DNA of 25,041 nucleotides from Alphaproteobacteria bacterium (GCA_021774955.1 JAJFIN010000066.1:1-25041); one strand, 5' to 3'. Shown: positions 1-8,550, counted from the stretch's first letter. Program-made: numbers and translations. The notes: a model not told the origin generated them from the letters alone.

Positions 1-722
1 ACGGCACCAAAGTCTTCACCAGTGGAGCTGAGGGCGCCGATTACATTTGGCTGGCAGCACGCACCAATAAAGACGCACCCAAGCACAAAGGCATAACACT
101 CTTTATTGTCGACACAAAACTACCAGGGTTTTCCTTGTCGCCGATCCATACTGTCGGAGATGTACGCACTAACATCACTTATTACGACAATGTCCGTGTG
201 CCTAGTTCTGCAATCGCTGGAAATCTGAATGAAGGATGGAAGCTTATCACCTCGCAACTCAACCACGAGAGAATTGGCTTAGCGGCCTTTGGCATCAACG
301 GATTGGGATTGTACCACCAGGTTCTCGACTGGGCACGGAGCACACAACCTGATGGCCGCAAACCGATCAATGCCCCTTGGGTTCAAACAACACTTGCCGA
401 AGCACACGCCTTGATGGAGGCCATGCGTCTCATGAACTTGCGACTGGCTTGGGAGTTAGACCAAGGAAACGTCAACCCAGCATACGCTTCTGCTGCCAAA
501 GTCTTTGCCACTGAAAGCGTGGTCGAAACCTGCCGCCTGCTCTTAGAAGTCGTGGGATCTGCCGGTTTGGTTAAAGCGGGGAGTCAAACCGCAATTCTGG
601 ACGGTGCTCTCGAGGCAGAATATAGACGTCTACAGATCAATACCTTTGGCGGTGGTGTCGCCGAGGTAATGCGTGATCTCACCGCCCAATTCGGATTGGG
701 TCTTCCACGCGCGAATAGATAG
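1..722 (+). CDS. Acyl-CoA dehydrogenase, catalytic-type subunit (5' end outside window)
   Basis: This is the C-terminal part (239 visible residues) of an acyl-CoA dehydrogenase, a FAD enzyme that makes 2-enoyl-CoA from acyl-CoA. The reading frame is open from the first base, with the first full codon at position 3, so the gene starts upstream; the TTG at 135 is internal. The early segment TKVFTSGAEGADYIWLAAR is the beta-barrel domain. LNHERIGLA places a Glu at the helix-G position used as catalytic base by isovaleryl- and long-chain acyl-CoA dehydrogenases. The alternative C-terminal Glu site (MCAD type) appears replaced by Phe in INTFGGG. It ends LGLPR, as in FadE-type proteins of steroid degraders. 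The next gene starts 23 bases later and encodes a second, divergent dehydrogenase, which suggests a heteromeric enzyme. Family assignment is secure; the substrate is unknown. Confidence 0.93.
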   Translation, partial: GTKVFTSGAEGADYIWLAARTNKDAPKHKGITLFIVDTKLPGFSLSPIHTVGDVRTNITYYDNVRVPSSAIAGNLNEGWKLITSQLNHERIGLAAFGINGLGLYHQVLDWARSTQPDGRKPINAPWVQTTLAEAHALMEAMRLMNLRLAWELDQGNVNPAYASAAKVFATESVVETCRLLLEVVGSAGLVKAGSQTAILDGALEAEYRRLQINTFGGGVAEVMRDLTAQFGLGLPRANR

Positions 723-745
723 GAATCGGAAAGAACTGTTTAAAT

Positions 746-1843
746 ATGGATTTTGCCTTTAACGACATACAAGTATCAATTTCAGATTTAGCTGAGCGTA
801 TTCTCGCAAACGCTGTCGATCAGTCTGGTGTAGAAGGTTCTTTGGATCGCCTTTCCTGGAAACAATTTGCTGAGGCAGGATTAATTGGACTTGGAGTTTC
901 TGAAACCCAGGGTGGGTCTGCATTCGGACTGATAGAACTTTGCATAGTCCTGAAAAACCAAGGCAAATTTCTAACACCTTTGCCGTATCTGCAAACAGCC
1001 GCTCTCGTAGCGCCATTGATTGACAAGTTCGGGAGCGGGGAACAGAAAAAGAATTGGCTCCCTCAAATCATCGCCGGTGAATGCATTGTCGCCATTGTGC
1101 TTTCCCATTTCGAAAATGAAATTTCACATCAATCAGACTTGACCGTTATAAAAACCGCTTCGGGTTGGTCTCTTGATGGCACCTGCTACAACGTACCTTA
1201 TGCTCACGAGGCCGATCTTATTTTGGTGCCGGCCAGTGTAGATACCAACACACATTTCTTTTTATTGGATCCCGGCGAGAGCTCACTCTCGTTCGCCACA
1301 GAGGAAACAACCAGCGGACAACCGCAAACATCAATCGCCTTCAAAAACACACAACTCGGAGAACAAGCTGAATTAGATAAAAACAAATCTCAGGAAATTT
1401 GGGCCTGGTTAGAAGCAACATCCCTTGTGGCTCAGTGTGCGCTGCAGCTCGGCATCGCCGAAGAAGCCCTTCAAAGAACTGCAGCTTACGTTTCAGAGCG
1501 CAAACAATTCGGACAACCTTTGGGCGGATTTCAGGCGGTTTCGCAACGACTGGCCAATGGCTACATAGATGTAGAAGCTATGCGGGCAACCCTTTGGCAA
1601 GCGGCTTGGCGGCTCGATAACAATCTTCCAGCGCAAACAGAAATCCATACAGCAAAATACTGGGCAGCTTTGGGAGGGCATCGCATAGCTCAGTCCGCAC
1701 AACACCTTCACGGCGGCATAGGCGCTGACCGCGACTATCCAATTCACCGCTACTTTCTTTGGGCTAAACAATGCGAGTTTGCACTAGGTGGACACAATTA
1801 CCACCTTATGCGTCTCGGTAAAGAAATTGCCAAAAACCAGTGA
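746..1843 (+). CDS. Acyl-CoA dehydrogenase-like partner subunit
   Basis: A complete acyl-CoA dehydrogenase fold of 365 residues. It has an N-terminal helical domain (about 1-115, with FAEAGLIGLGVSETQGG), a weak middle domain (about 115-205) and a C-terminal helical domain with the family signature ERKQFGQPLGGFQAV near 251-265 and LHGGIGADRDYPIHRYF near 321-337. By eye neither usual catalytic-Glu position is filled: the helix-G site aligns with Ser226 and the MCAD-type site falls in FALGGH. It may therefore be the non-catalytic or FAD-binding partner of the preceding gene, as in the alpha2beta2 dehydrogenases of actinobacterial steroid catabolism (family knowledge). The ATG at 746 has a modest purine-rich GGAAAG about 12 bases upstream. 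Its stop lies 4 bases from the stop of the convergent Rieske gene. Confidence 0.9.
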   Translation: MDFAFNDIQVSISDLAERILANAVDQSGVEGSLDRLSWKQFAEAGLIGLGVSETQGGSAFGLIELCIVLKNQGKFLTPLPYLQTAALVAPLIDKFGSGEQKKNWLPQIIAGECIVAIVLSHFENEISHQSDLTVIKTASGWSLDGTCYNVPYAHEADLILVPASVDTNTHFFLLDPGESSLSFATEETTSGQPQTSIAFKNTQLGEQAELDKNKSQEIWAWLEATSLVAQCALQLGIAEEALQRTAAYVSERKQFGQPLGGFQAVSQRLANGYIDVEAMRATLWQAAWRLDNNLPAQTEIHTAKYWAALGGHRIAQSAQHLHGGIGADRDYPIHRYFLWAKQCEFALGGHNYHLMRLGKEIAKNQ

Positions 1844-1847
1844 ATGT

Positions 1848-2822
1848 TTACAGGTTTTCAAATCCAACATAAAATTGATTGTACCAATCGCGAATGCGCT
1901 TAACTGGACCATCTCCATCACAAAGGGTCATCGTTGGCAGATAGATCTTGCGCTCCCAAACGGGTTTATCTTCTTCTAGCTGCTTTTCGATTTCTTTGAT
2001 AAATGCGCCAGGAACATTTTTCATCGGTCCCGCCATATCTTCCTTGCGATTTGTAAAGGCAAATCGGACATGCACATGATCGCCGTCAATCGGCGTAATG
2101 CTCGACATCATGAACGTTTCGACCACAATTGAAAACCGGGTCCAGCTTTGACCAGGACCGATATTACCATTTTCAATCTTGCCGTCGATCTGCCCCTTGC
2201 CGGTATCCATTTTGGCATCGACATATCCATTCCGGTAGATCCCATCATACTCAACGACGCCCTCCGAAGGGAATTCAGCCGTTCCGTGTACATACTTAAA
2301 ATGCGCAATATCCGCAGCGTTTTCAGCCATCTCCTGAGAGTGCGTGTTAATGAACCATTCTCGTTTGGCCAAGCCGGTCCATTCATCACTAACAGTTTCA
2401 GGATAAGTTTTGACCTTCCAGCTCGGTTGAGCATTGTCCGGATGGTACCAGGCCCAAATCGCTTGGTTATCTTCAACCAGCGGCCATGATTTGATGCACG
2501 GTTTTCGTACTTTCGGGGGAATAACTTTGGCGTAGGGAATATGTGTAACTGCACCCGTTTCATCGTATTGCCAAGCGTGAAAAGGACACGCCAGTGTATT
2601 ATCGATCACCTCCCCATCAGCCAGATTGGCCCCCATGTGCCGGCAATAAGCATCGAGCAATCGTGCTTTTCCATCTTGGCCGCGATAGAGCGCCAATTCT
2701 TGACCGAAATACCGGATGGATTTTGCTTCACCCACATTCAGCTCATCTGAATAGGCAACAATATACCACCCGATCGGGATAGGCATTGGAAAGCGGCTTT
2801 CTAATTGCACTGCAGCGGACAT
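1848..2822 (-). CDS. Rieske non-heme iron oxygenase, KshA-like oxygenase component
   Basis: A 324-residue Rieske oxygenase alpha subunit, a cytosolic monooxygenase or desaturase that needs a separate reductase. The Rieske [2Fe-2S] motif is CRH at residues 60-62 plus CPFH at 79-82. The mononuclear iron site is seen in DIAHFKYVH (His174, His179), and Asp285 in EEDKPVWERK is the likely third ligand. The C-terminus CDGDGPVKRIRDWYNQFY is typical of the group containing 3-ketosteroid 9-alpha-hydroxylase (KshA) and cholesterol 7-desaturase (DAF-36/Neverland), although the protein is shorter than KshA. The start ATG is preceded by AGGAAAA. It is the last gene of a three-gene operon, 14 bases after the amidohydrolase-like gene. 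No ferredoxin reductase (KshB-like) lies in the window. The family is firm; a sterol or other polycyclic substrate is inference. Confidence 0.93.
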   Translation of the reverse strand: MSAAVQLESRFPMPIPIGWYIVAYSDELNVGEAKSIRYFGQELALYRGQDGKARLLDAYCRHMGANLADGEVIDNTLACPFHAWQYDETGAVTHIPYAKVIPPKVRKPCIKSWPLVEDNQAIWAWYHPDNAQPSWKVKTYPETVSDEWTGLAKREWFINTHSQEMAENAADIAHFKYVHGTAEFPSEGVVEYDGIYRNGYVDAKMDTGKGQIDGKIENGNIGPGQSWTRFSIVVETFMMSSITPIDGDHVHVRFAFTNRKEDMAGPMKNVPGAFIKEIEKQLEEDKPVWERKIYLPTMTLCDGDGPVKRIRDWYNQFYVGFENL

Positions 2823-2836
2823 AACGTTTTCCTTTC

Positions 2837-3712
2837 TTATTCTTCGATATTAAACACGCGAAGTGCATTCTCGCGTAAAAATTTTGGCCAAACCTCATCG
2901 TTGAACGGCACGTTTCCCATGTCAGAAAAAATCCGGTCAAGCGAGAGACCCATGGGGAAATATCCCGCATACAGAATTTTATCTGCACCTCGCGTATTGG
3001 CGTAATTGATAATATCTTTTGGATAATGTTTCGGTGCAAAAGCGCTCGTGGAGTAATAGAGGTTTGGATATTTGAGCATGAGCTTAACCGCCAGTGCCGT
3101 CCAAGGTTCAGCACCATGGCGCATGACAAACTTCAGCTCCGGAAAGAACCAGCAAACCTCATCAATGAGTTCGACTTTCTGCGGCCCCATCGGAAGCCGC
3201 GGGCCAGGCACACCAGCACAACAGACAAATGGAATGTCAAGCTCACAACAGGCGGCGTAAATCGGGTACCATTTTTTATCGTTAATCGGGACTTGCGGGC
3301 ACAGTCCGGAAGGAAAGGCGCTCACCGCCTTAATGTCAAACTCGCTGTGCAAGCGTTTGATGTTTTTTACTTCTTCCATGCCGAGATTCGCATTTGCCGG
3401 ATAATCAAAAATGAATCGGTCTTGATATTCTCTGTGCGCACGCATGGTGGCTTCAGAGTGAGGATTAAAGCCAACCATGGCTTTTGCGATTTTGTGTTTG
3501 TCCATCTGCGCCAATGTGTAAGCGAGATAATCATTCTGTCCTTCAATTTGCGGAATATCTTTGAACATGTATTGAGCCGGCATCTTGAACATTTCCCGGC
3601 TCTCATTGTCCATCAATAGCGGCTTGATAAACTCGTACCATTCCTGATTGTCTTCGCTCATGGGTATCCCCAACATGAGATCGACAATTTTGATATCGCT
3701 TGGCATTGCCAT
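2837..3712 (-). CDS. Amidohydrolase_2-fold protein lacking most metal ligands
   Basis: A 291-residue protein of the ACMSD/amidohydrolase_2 TIM-barrel type. I place the start at the ATG at 3712 because AGAGGA lies about 9 bases upstream; the TTG at 3736 would add eight residues and has no such site. In normal members an N-terminal HxH follows the first strand, but here the strand reads IVDLMLGIP (9-17). The strand-5 His is replaced in PFVCCAG (Cys165), and the terminal G(S/T)DYP becomes AGYFP (249-253). Only the strand-6 His199 (MRHGAEPW) remains. It is therefore either a metal-independent enzyme, possibly a decarboxylase or hydratase-like activity, or a non-catalytic relative. It lies between an acyl-CoA ligase (27-base gap) and a Rieske oxygenase, so it probably acts in the same catabolic pathway. 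The reaction is unknown. Confidence 0.85.
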   Translation of the reverse strand: MAMPSDIKIVDLMLGIPMSEDNQEWYEFIKPLLMDNESREMFKMPAQYMFKDIPQIEGQNDYLAYTLAQMDKHKIAKAMVGFNPHSEATMRAHREYQDRFIFDYPANANLGMEEVKNIKRLHSEFDIKAVSAFPSGLCPQVPINDKKWYPIYAACCELDIPFVCCAGVPGPRLPMGPQKVELIDEVCWFFPELKFVMRHGAEPWTALAVKLMLKYPNLYYSTSAFAPKHYPKDIINYANTRGADKILYAGYFPMGLSLDRIFSDMGNVPFNDEVWPKFLRENALRVFNIEE

Positions 3713-3739
3713 CAATTTAATTCCTCTGTTCTTCAACGC

Positions 3740-5485
3740 TTAGGCGATTTCCGCAATTCCCGCATCGCGCATAATTTCTGCACGGAGATCCTTTTTCACA
3801 ACTTTTCCAGAGACATTTCGCTTCAATGGGTGAGAGCGAATAAAAACATGTTTAGGAATTTTGAAATGCGCCAAATGTGCTCCGACATGCGTCGCGATAT
3901 CGTCAGCCGACGGATTTGCTCCCGGTTCTTTAACAATAACAACCGCGAGACTTTCACCTAACCTTTCATCAGGCAATCCAAACGCTGCTCCCTCGCGCAC
4001 ATCGGGATGGTCATGAAGGATTTGTTCAATTTCCGCGCAGTAAATGTTTTCACCCGCGCTAATAACCATGTCTTTGATACGGTCCGCGATATAAAGAAAT
4101 CCATCATCATCGAAATAGCCAACGTCGCCAGTGTGGAGCCAACCTTTGACAATTGTTTTTGATGTCTCTTCCGGATTACGCCAATATTCCTTCATCGTCA
4201 TGGCGCTGCGCACGATGATGTGACCACGCTCATTGGCCGGTAAAGTATTTCCTTCACTATCGACAATGCGAATATCAAGGAAGGGCATAGCCCGCCCTAC
4301 AGCACCCCGATGAGCTTCATATTCGCGCCCGACAATCGATGCCACTGTTCCGCCCGCTTCTGTTTGCCCATATCCGGTTCCCATTACCGCATTCGGGCAC
4401 ATTGCTTTTACATCGCCAACCAATCGAGGTGGGAAAGCTGCCCCTCCCCCACCGATCGAAGCGACGCCGAGTAACGCATCACTTCCAGACGCTTTGGCGC
4501 TCTCCAGCAGATCTGAAATCATGGTCGCAACACCATTAAAAGAAGTGATGCCTTCTTGTACGATCAGGTCAAGGGCTGTTTCCGGATCCCACTTATGAAG
4601 GATTGCGATCTTCCCACCGATGGTTAAATTCATCAGAAACTGAGACAGGCAACCACTGATATGGAATAGCGGAAACGCCAACATGGTTGACGGTTGATAA
4701 TCACTTGGCATTTCCATCTTGATGCCCGCCACCTCAAGGTCCGCCATGATTTGTGCACGCACTAAAGCCATACTGAACTGAATAGACATGAGACCACCAA
4801 TCAGACGCTGGTGATCAAAGAGCGCTCCTTTTGGTCGCCCGGTCGTTCCCGACGTATACAGAATGAGCACGTTATCGGTTGGGGCAATCTCTACAGGAGG
4901 CCACCCGGAATTCTCTGTGTTTTCAATAAGTGCCCAGAATGGTTCTACGTTGTCACCGCTACGTGATTCAGAACGATCGCCTTCCACCACCACTGCCGGC
5001 AGAGATCCTCCATCTTCGTTACGGATACGGGCTAAGCGATCATCATCTGCAATCACCAAAGAACAATCGGAATCTTCAAGACAATGGATTAGTTCCTGCC
5101 CAGTACTCCATGAGTTGAGAGGAACGACCACACCACCGGCGGCCGTAATGGCGATAAACGCAATCATCCACTCCGGACAATTACGCATACAAATTGCGAC
5201 CCGATCGCCTTTGTTTAGTGAAAACTGAAAACAGAGCAGGCACGCCAAATTCTGCGCTGCTTCAATTACTTCTGAATAAGTATATCGATCATCTAGATAA
5301 ACTAGGAACGGCCGCTCACCAAATTCATGTGCCTTGTTATAGTGTGTTCGAAGAGTCGGAAATTGATGCTTGAAAACACTATACTCCTCGCCATCGCGCT
5401 TTTCTTTACGCAACTCAAAGGGCGCCCCCGGCGCCAACAGCGCGCCAACAAAATCCTTCGAATCTGGGGATTGAACGCCTGTCAT
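3740..5485 (-). CDS. AMP-forming acyl-CoA ligase (class I adenylate-forming enzyme)
   Basis: A 581-residue ATP-dependent acid:CoA ligase that would activate a carboxylic acid to its CoA thioester through an acyl-adenylate. Core motifs are LYTSGTTGRPKG at 209-220, GYGQTEAGG at 371-379, HTGD at 451-454, the hinge region IADRIKDMVISAGENIY at 466-482, and the C-terminal catalytic Lys561 in NVSGKVVKKDL. The length fits FadD-type fatty or steroid-acid ligases. The ATG at 5485 has GGGAG about 10 bases upstream. It is the first gene of the operon ligase, amidohydrolase-like, Rieske, and is transcribed away from a TonB receptor across a 450-base control region that carries a 12-bp palindrome 43 bases upstream of this start. 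The acid substrate cannot be read from the sequence. Confidence 0.94.
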   Translation of the reverse strand: MTGVQSPDSKDFVGALLAPGAPFELRKEKRDGEEYSVFKHQFPTLRTHYNKAHEFGERPFLVYLDDRYTYSEVIEAAQNLACLLCFQFSLNKGDRVAICMRNCPEWMIAFIAITAAGGVVVPLNSWSTGQELIHCLEDSDCSLVIADDDRLARIRNEDGGSLPAVVVEGDRSESRSGDNVEPFWALIENTENSGWPPVEIAPTDNVLILYTSGTTGRPKGALFDHQRLIGGLMSIQFSMALVRAQIMADLEVAGIKMEMPSDYQPSTMLAFPLFHISGCLSQFLMNLTIGGKIAILHKWDPETALDLIVQEGITSFNGVATMISDLLESAKASGSDALLGVASIGGGGAAFPPRLVGDVKAMCPNAVMGTGYGQTEAGGTVASIVGREYEAHRGAVGRAMPFLDIRIVDSEGNTLPANERGHIIVRSAMTMKEYWRNPEETSKTIVKGWLHTGDVGYFDDDGFLYIADRIKDMVISAGENIYCAEIEQILHDHPDVREGAAFGLPDERLGESLAVVIVKEPGANPSADDIATHVGAHLAHFKIPKHVFIRSHPLKRNVSGKVVKKDLRAEIMRDAGIAEIA

Positions 5486-5527
5486 GTTTATGATTGCTCC
5501 CGTTTCACCGGTGATAGACCAAATTAG

Positions 5528-5539
5528 TGACCTAGGTCA
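5528..5539. promoter_or_regulatory. Perfect 12-bp palindrome TGACCTAGGTCA, candidate operator
   Basis: TGACCTAGGTCA reads identically on both strands. It lies 43 bases upstream of the acyl-CoA ligase ATG (5485), in the leader or promoter of the ligase operon, which is where a repressor of TetR, GntR or MarR type would bind. No regulator gene for it is in the immediate neighbourhood. Function is inferred only from symmetry and position. Confidence 0.45.
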
Positions 5540-5804
5540 ACAAATCACGCCACATAGAAATATTCAACGGTCTCGGTATCGAATTCCTCAACCAAGGGCG
5601 CCAAGATTTGATCGCATCACGGGTTTTTCTTGCAACTTCAATTTCATTCCTCGGACGCAGATCCCCTGTTTTCTGTAGGATTGCAGCCTAACTAGCATCA
5701 GCGAGTGCAGTTCTCAATTAACACCCAATGCGTAAACTAATGTATCATTTTTTACGAAATATGCCAAAATATTTCTACCTCACATACACAATTCGTCAAA
5801 ATTA

Positions 5805-5821
5805 TTGTTGCTTTTCAACAA
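5805..5821. promoter_or_regulatory. Inverted repeat TTGTTG-n5-CAACAA upstream of TonB receptor
   Basis: Six-base arms TTGTTG and CAACAA are separated by CTTTT, about 115 bases upstream of the receptor ATG in the AT-rich part of the divergent region. It may be a protein-binding dyad for the receptor promoter. The arms are short and low-complexity, so chance is possible. Confidence 0.25.
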
Positions 5822-5935
5822 CACTTACCATATGAAACGCTTTTACGAGCCAACAATGGGAGCTTTCATGCTCTTTTTCTGCTAAGACCAAAACTGGGTG
5901 ATTACCAAGATTCACAACTTGAGGGGAGTTCTAGG

Positions 5936-8479
5936 ATGAGAACGCGTAAAACGAGCCTGATAACTGGGCTTTTAGCCACAACGATGCTGACAACAATGGG
6001 AGCGGGCTCGGCCTTTGCTCAACTCGACGAAATTATTGTGACCGCAGAAAAGCGTGAACAATCTTTGCAAGATGTCCCAATTTCCATCGCAGCCTTTACC
6101 GCTGATGATCTGGATGTCTACGGCATCGACGAACTTGAAGACATTGGGCAAAACGTGCCGAACTTCTATTTGAACAATTTCAACAATGATGCAAATACCG
6201 TTCGCTTGTTCATTCGTGGCATCGGCCAAAATGACGTGCAAGTAACCCAAGACCCATCAGTTGCTCTGTACATTGATGGTGTCTATGTCGGAACCTCCAT
6301 CGGTTCCGGTATTGAAAGCCTGGACCTTGAGCGTGTGGAAATTTTGCGCGGCCCGCAAGGCACATTGTACGGCCGTAATGCGACTGGTGGTGCTGTTAAT
6401 CTTATTTCTGCCAAACCTGTCATAGGAGAGCTTGGCGGAAAATTAGACATGACCGGTGGCAACTACAACATCATGAAGGTCAAAGGCAGCGTAAATCTTC
6501 CCGTTGGAGATCACACAGCTCTGAAACTTGGCGTCCTTCGCTCAGAGCGTGACGGTGTTGTTGAAAATCTCGGGCCTGGTCTCGATTGGGGTACTGAGGA
6601 TCGTTGGGGCTTTAGAGCGGATCTTAGAATTCAACCAGCTGATAATTTCACCATTGACTATTCCTATGACCGTTCAGAACTGCGCGACAGCAGCCGGTTT
6701 GAACAGCCCGCAGGTGCTATCGTACCGAATTTGCTCGGTGGCCAATCATTCAGCTCTGATGGGCTGACGTTTGCACAAGTAGTGAGTCCTGTGCCGGTAA
6801 TCGGAACGCCCGATGGTTTGGGCGGGACGTTTAATGGACTACCAGCTCTCGTTGGGGCATTCACCACACCGATTACTTCCGATAGACTTGATTCCGCTGT
6901 GGCCGCAAGACCAGTCACTGCTAACGATGTTGTAGTGGAAGGTCACAGCCTCAACTTATCGTGGGATGTTGCGGAAAATTTGACGATCAAGTCCATTTCG
7001 AGCTACCGCGAGGTTCAATCTGATAACAACCACGATGGCACGCCAACCTTGAACACCGGATTTGGTCTCGTCGTGATTCCTGGGGGTACATCAACGGTTG
7101 TGTTACCCGGCGCCATTGTCGGTGGTGGGACTGCTTCTGTTACCCAACAACGCAAAGTTTTCGACTACAAGCAGTACTCAACTGAATTACAGGCCATTGG
7201 TAATGCCGAAATGGGAGGCACTTCCATCGACTACGTCGCGGGGATCTATTATTACCACGACGAAGCCGAGGAAATGAACACCGGCGTCAACATTTTTCCG
7301 AGAGACACAAACAACGCCACTTCGGAAAATGAATCCCTAGCATTTTACGGTCAAGCGACGATTACGCCAGGCGCCTTTGAAGAACGCGCTCATCTCACAC
7401 TTGGGGCTCGTTGGTCGCAAGACGATCGTGAAGCCACACGGATCAATGAAAATTCATTGAACTTCGTTCTGGCCGGTGGAGTAACCGCAGGCAACTGTGT
7501 GAACCCAGCTCTAGCAACGGCGCTTGCTACTGCTGGCGCTTGTGTTGCAGGCGTTCCAGCGGTGCCGGGTGGTACGGTATTCAACGCACCATACTCGAAT
7601 GACTTCGATAACTTTAGCCCATCTGTGACACTGGCGTTCGATGTCACAGACGACGTCAATATCTATGCGAAATGGGTGAATGGGTATAAATCAGGCGGCA
7701 CTTCAACACGCTCAGCCACCCTTCCACTTTTCGCATCTGGTTTCCAAGAAGAAGAAGTCACGTCTTATGAAATTGGTTTGAAAGGCGATTTCTTTGACAA
7801 CACCCTTCGGGTCAATGCCGCCGCCTTCATGATGGAACAAGATGCCTTCCAGTTAAGCGTTCAAACTGGCGCTTCCGCAGGAGATCGTGATTTCATTGGT
7901 GTCGATGGCAACGAGATCACCGGTTTCGAGTTAGATGTCGATTGGGCTGTAACTGATAATCTTACGCTTTCTGGTAGTTACGGTTATCTGGATACAGAAT
8001 ATGGCCAATCAACATTGTCCTATATCGATTCTCTAAGCCGACCTGTAGTCGTCACCTTGGCACCTGGTCTGTCCTATGCTCCCGAGAATTCCTGGACAGC
8101 CGTCATGGACTACCATCGTGAGATCGCCAATGCCATGGATTTCAATTTGAACGTTCGCTATTCTTATCAGGATGGCAGCATCACATCTTCAAACGATGGC
8201 ACAGCCACAACAAACCCTGCACCACTTCCTCCAACGATCGGTGGCGCGGACAATCGCCAACTTGATGATCGCAGCATTTTGGATGCAACGCTCACACTGC
8301 GACCATTGGCAAGCCCCGGTTGGGCAGAGAATGTAAAGGTTTCGTTCTGGGGTAAAAACCTCCTTGATGAGGAATATCAGCTCATCAATGCTGGCTCTTT
8401 TGCCTTTATTGGAATCAGCGATCAAGCGACATACGGCGATCCGCGTACCTATGGCGTCTCACTCGGAATAGAGTTTTGA
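5936..8479 (+). CDS. TonB-dependent outer-membrane receptor
   Basis: An 847-residue outer-membrane active transporter powered by TonB-ExbBD. Residues 1-28 form a signal peptide (basic RTRK, hydrophobic core, AFA cleavage site before Gln29). The TonB box DEIIVTA is at 31-37. The plug domain spans about 45-160, with RLFIRGIGQND, DPSVALYIDGVYVG and the signature EILRGPQGTLYGRNATGG. The rest is a beta-barrel ending in a terminal Phe (GVSLGIEF), as expected for BAM-assembled proteins. Start and GAGGGGAG ribosome binding site agree. The type is the one abundant in Sphingomonadales and Caulobacterales and in aquatic gammaproteobacteria, which use such receptors for carbohydrates, aromatics, steroids or lipids. 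Being divergent from the ligase-Rieske operon, it may import that pathway's substrate (inference). A strong terminator follows. Confidence 0.96.
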   Translation: MRTRKTSLITGLLATTMLTTMGAGSAFAQLDEIIVTAEKREQSLQDVPISIAAFTADDLDVYGIDELEDIGQNVPNFYLNNFNNDANTVRLFIRGIGQNDVQVTQDPSVALYIDGVYVGTSIGSGIESLDLERVEILRGPQGTLYGRNATGGAVNLISAKPVIGELGGKLDMTGGNYNIMKVKGSVNLPVGDHTALKLGVLRSERDGVVENLGPGLDWGTEDRWGFRADLRIQPADNFTIDYSYDRSELRDSSRFEQPAGAIVPNLLGGQSFSSDGLTFAQVVSPVPVIGTPDGLGGTFNGLPALVGAFTTPITSDRLDSAVAARPVTANDVVVEGHSLNLSWDVAENLTIKSISSYREVQSDNNHDGTPTLNTGFGLVVIPGGTSTVVLPGAIVGGGTASVTQQRKVFDYKQYSTELQAIGNAEMGGTSIDYVAGIYYYHDEAEEMNTGVNIFPRDTNNATSENESLAFYGQATITPGAFEERAHLTLGARWSQDDREATRINENSLNFVLAGGVTAGNCVNPALATALATAGACVAGVPAVPGGTVFNAPYSNDFDNFSPSVTLAFDVTDDVNIYAKWVNGYKSGGTSTRSATLPLFASGFQEEEVTSYEIGLKGDFFDNTLRVNAAAFMMEQDAFQLSVQTGASAGDRDFIGVDGNEITGFELDVDWAVTDNLTLSGSYGYLDTEYGQSTLSYIDSLSRPVVVTLAPGLSYAPENSWTAVMDYHREIANAMDFNLNVRYSYQDGSITSSNDGTATTNPAPLPPTIGGADNRQLDDRSILDATLTLRPLASPGWAENVKVSFWGKNLLDEEYQLINAGSFAFIGISDQATYGDPRTYGVSLGIEF

Positions 8480-8501
8480 TCTCAAAGATATCTCAACAAA
8501 G

Positions 8502-8532
8502 AAGGCCCGGTGTTTCCACCGGGCCTTTTCTT
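8502..8532 (+). terminator. Rho-independent terminator, probably bidirectional
   Basis: An 11-bp perfect stem, AAGGCCCGGTG (8502-8512) and CACCGGGCCTT (8517-8527), with a four-base loop TTTC, is followed by TTCTTTT. It lies 22 bases after the TonB receptor stop. The minus-strand small membrane gene ends at 8551, so the same hairpin, flanked on its left by A-rich sequence, may also stop transcription from that side. Confidence 0.93.
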
Positions 8533-8550
8533 TTGCTTGATGACTGAGTG

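Larger units (their letters stand above)
5486..5935. promoter_or_regulatory. Divergent control region between acyl-CoA ligase and TonB receptor
   Basis: 450 bases with no credible gene, separating two genes transcribed away from each other, so promoters for both must lie here. The part from about 5690 to 5850 is AT-rich. It holds a perfect palindrome at 5528-5539 and an inverted repeat at 5805-5821 (listed separately). I could not fix -35/-10 boxes with confidence. The receptor has a strong ribosome binding site, GAGGGGAG at 5921-5928. Confidence 0.7.

Noticed and set aside
3026..3619. 197-codon plus-strand frame antisense to the amidohydrolase-like gene
   Set aside because: Shadow frame; the minus strand has recognisable protein family features and operon context.
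5851..6003. 13-base direct repeat CAACAATGGGAGC at 5851-5863 and 5991-6003
   Set aside because: One copy lies inside the receptor signal-peptide coding sequence; there are no further copies or flanking features, so it is probably coincidence.
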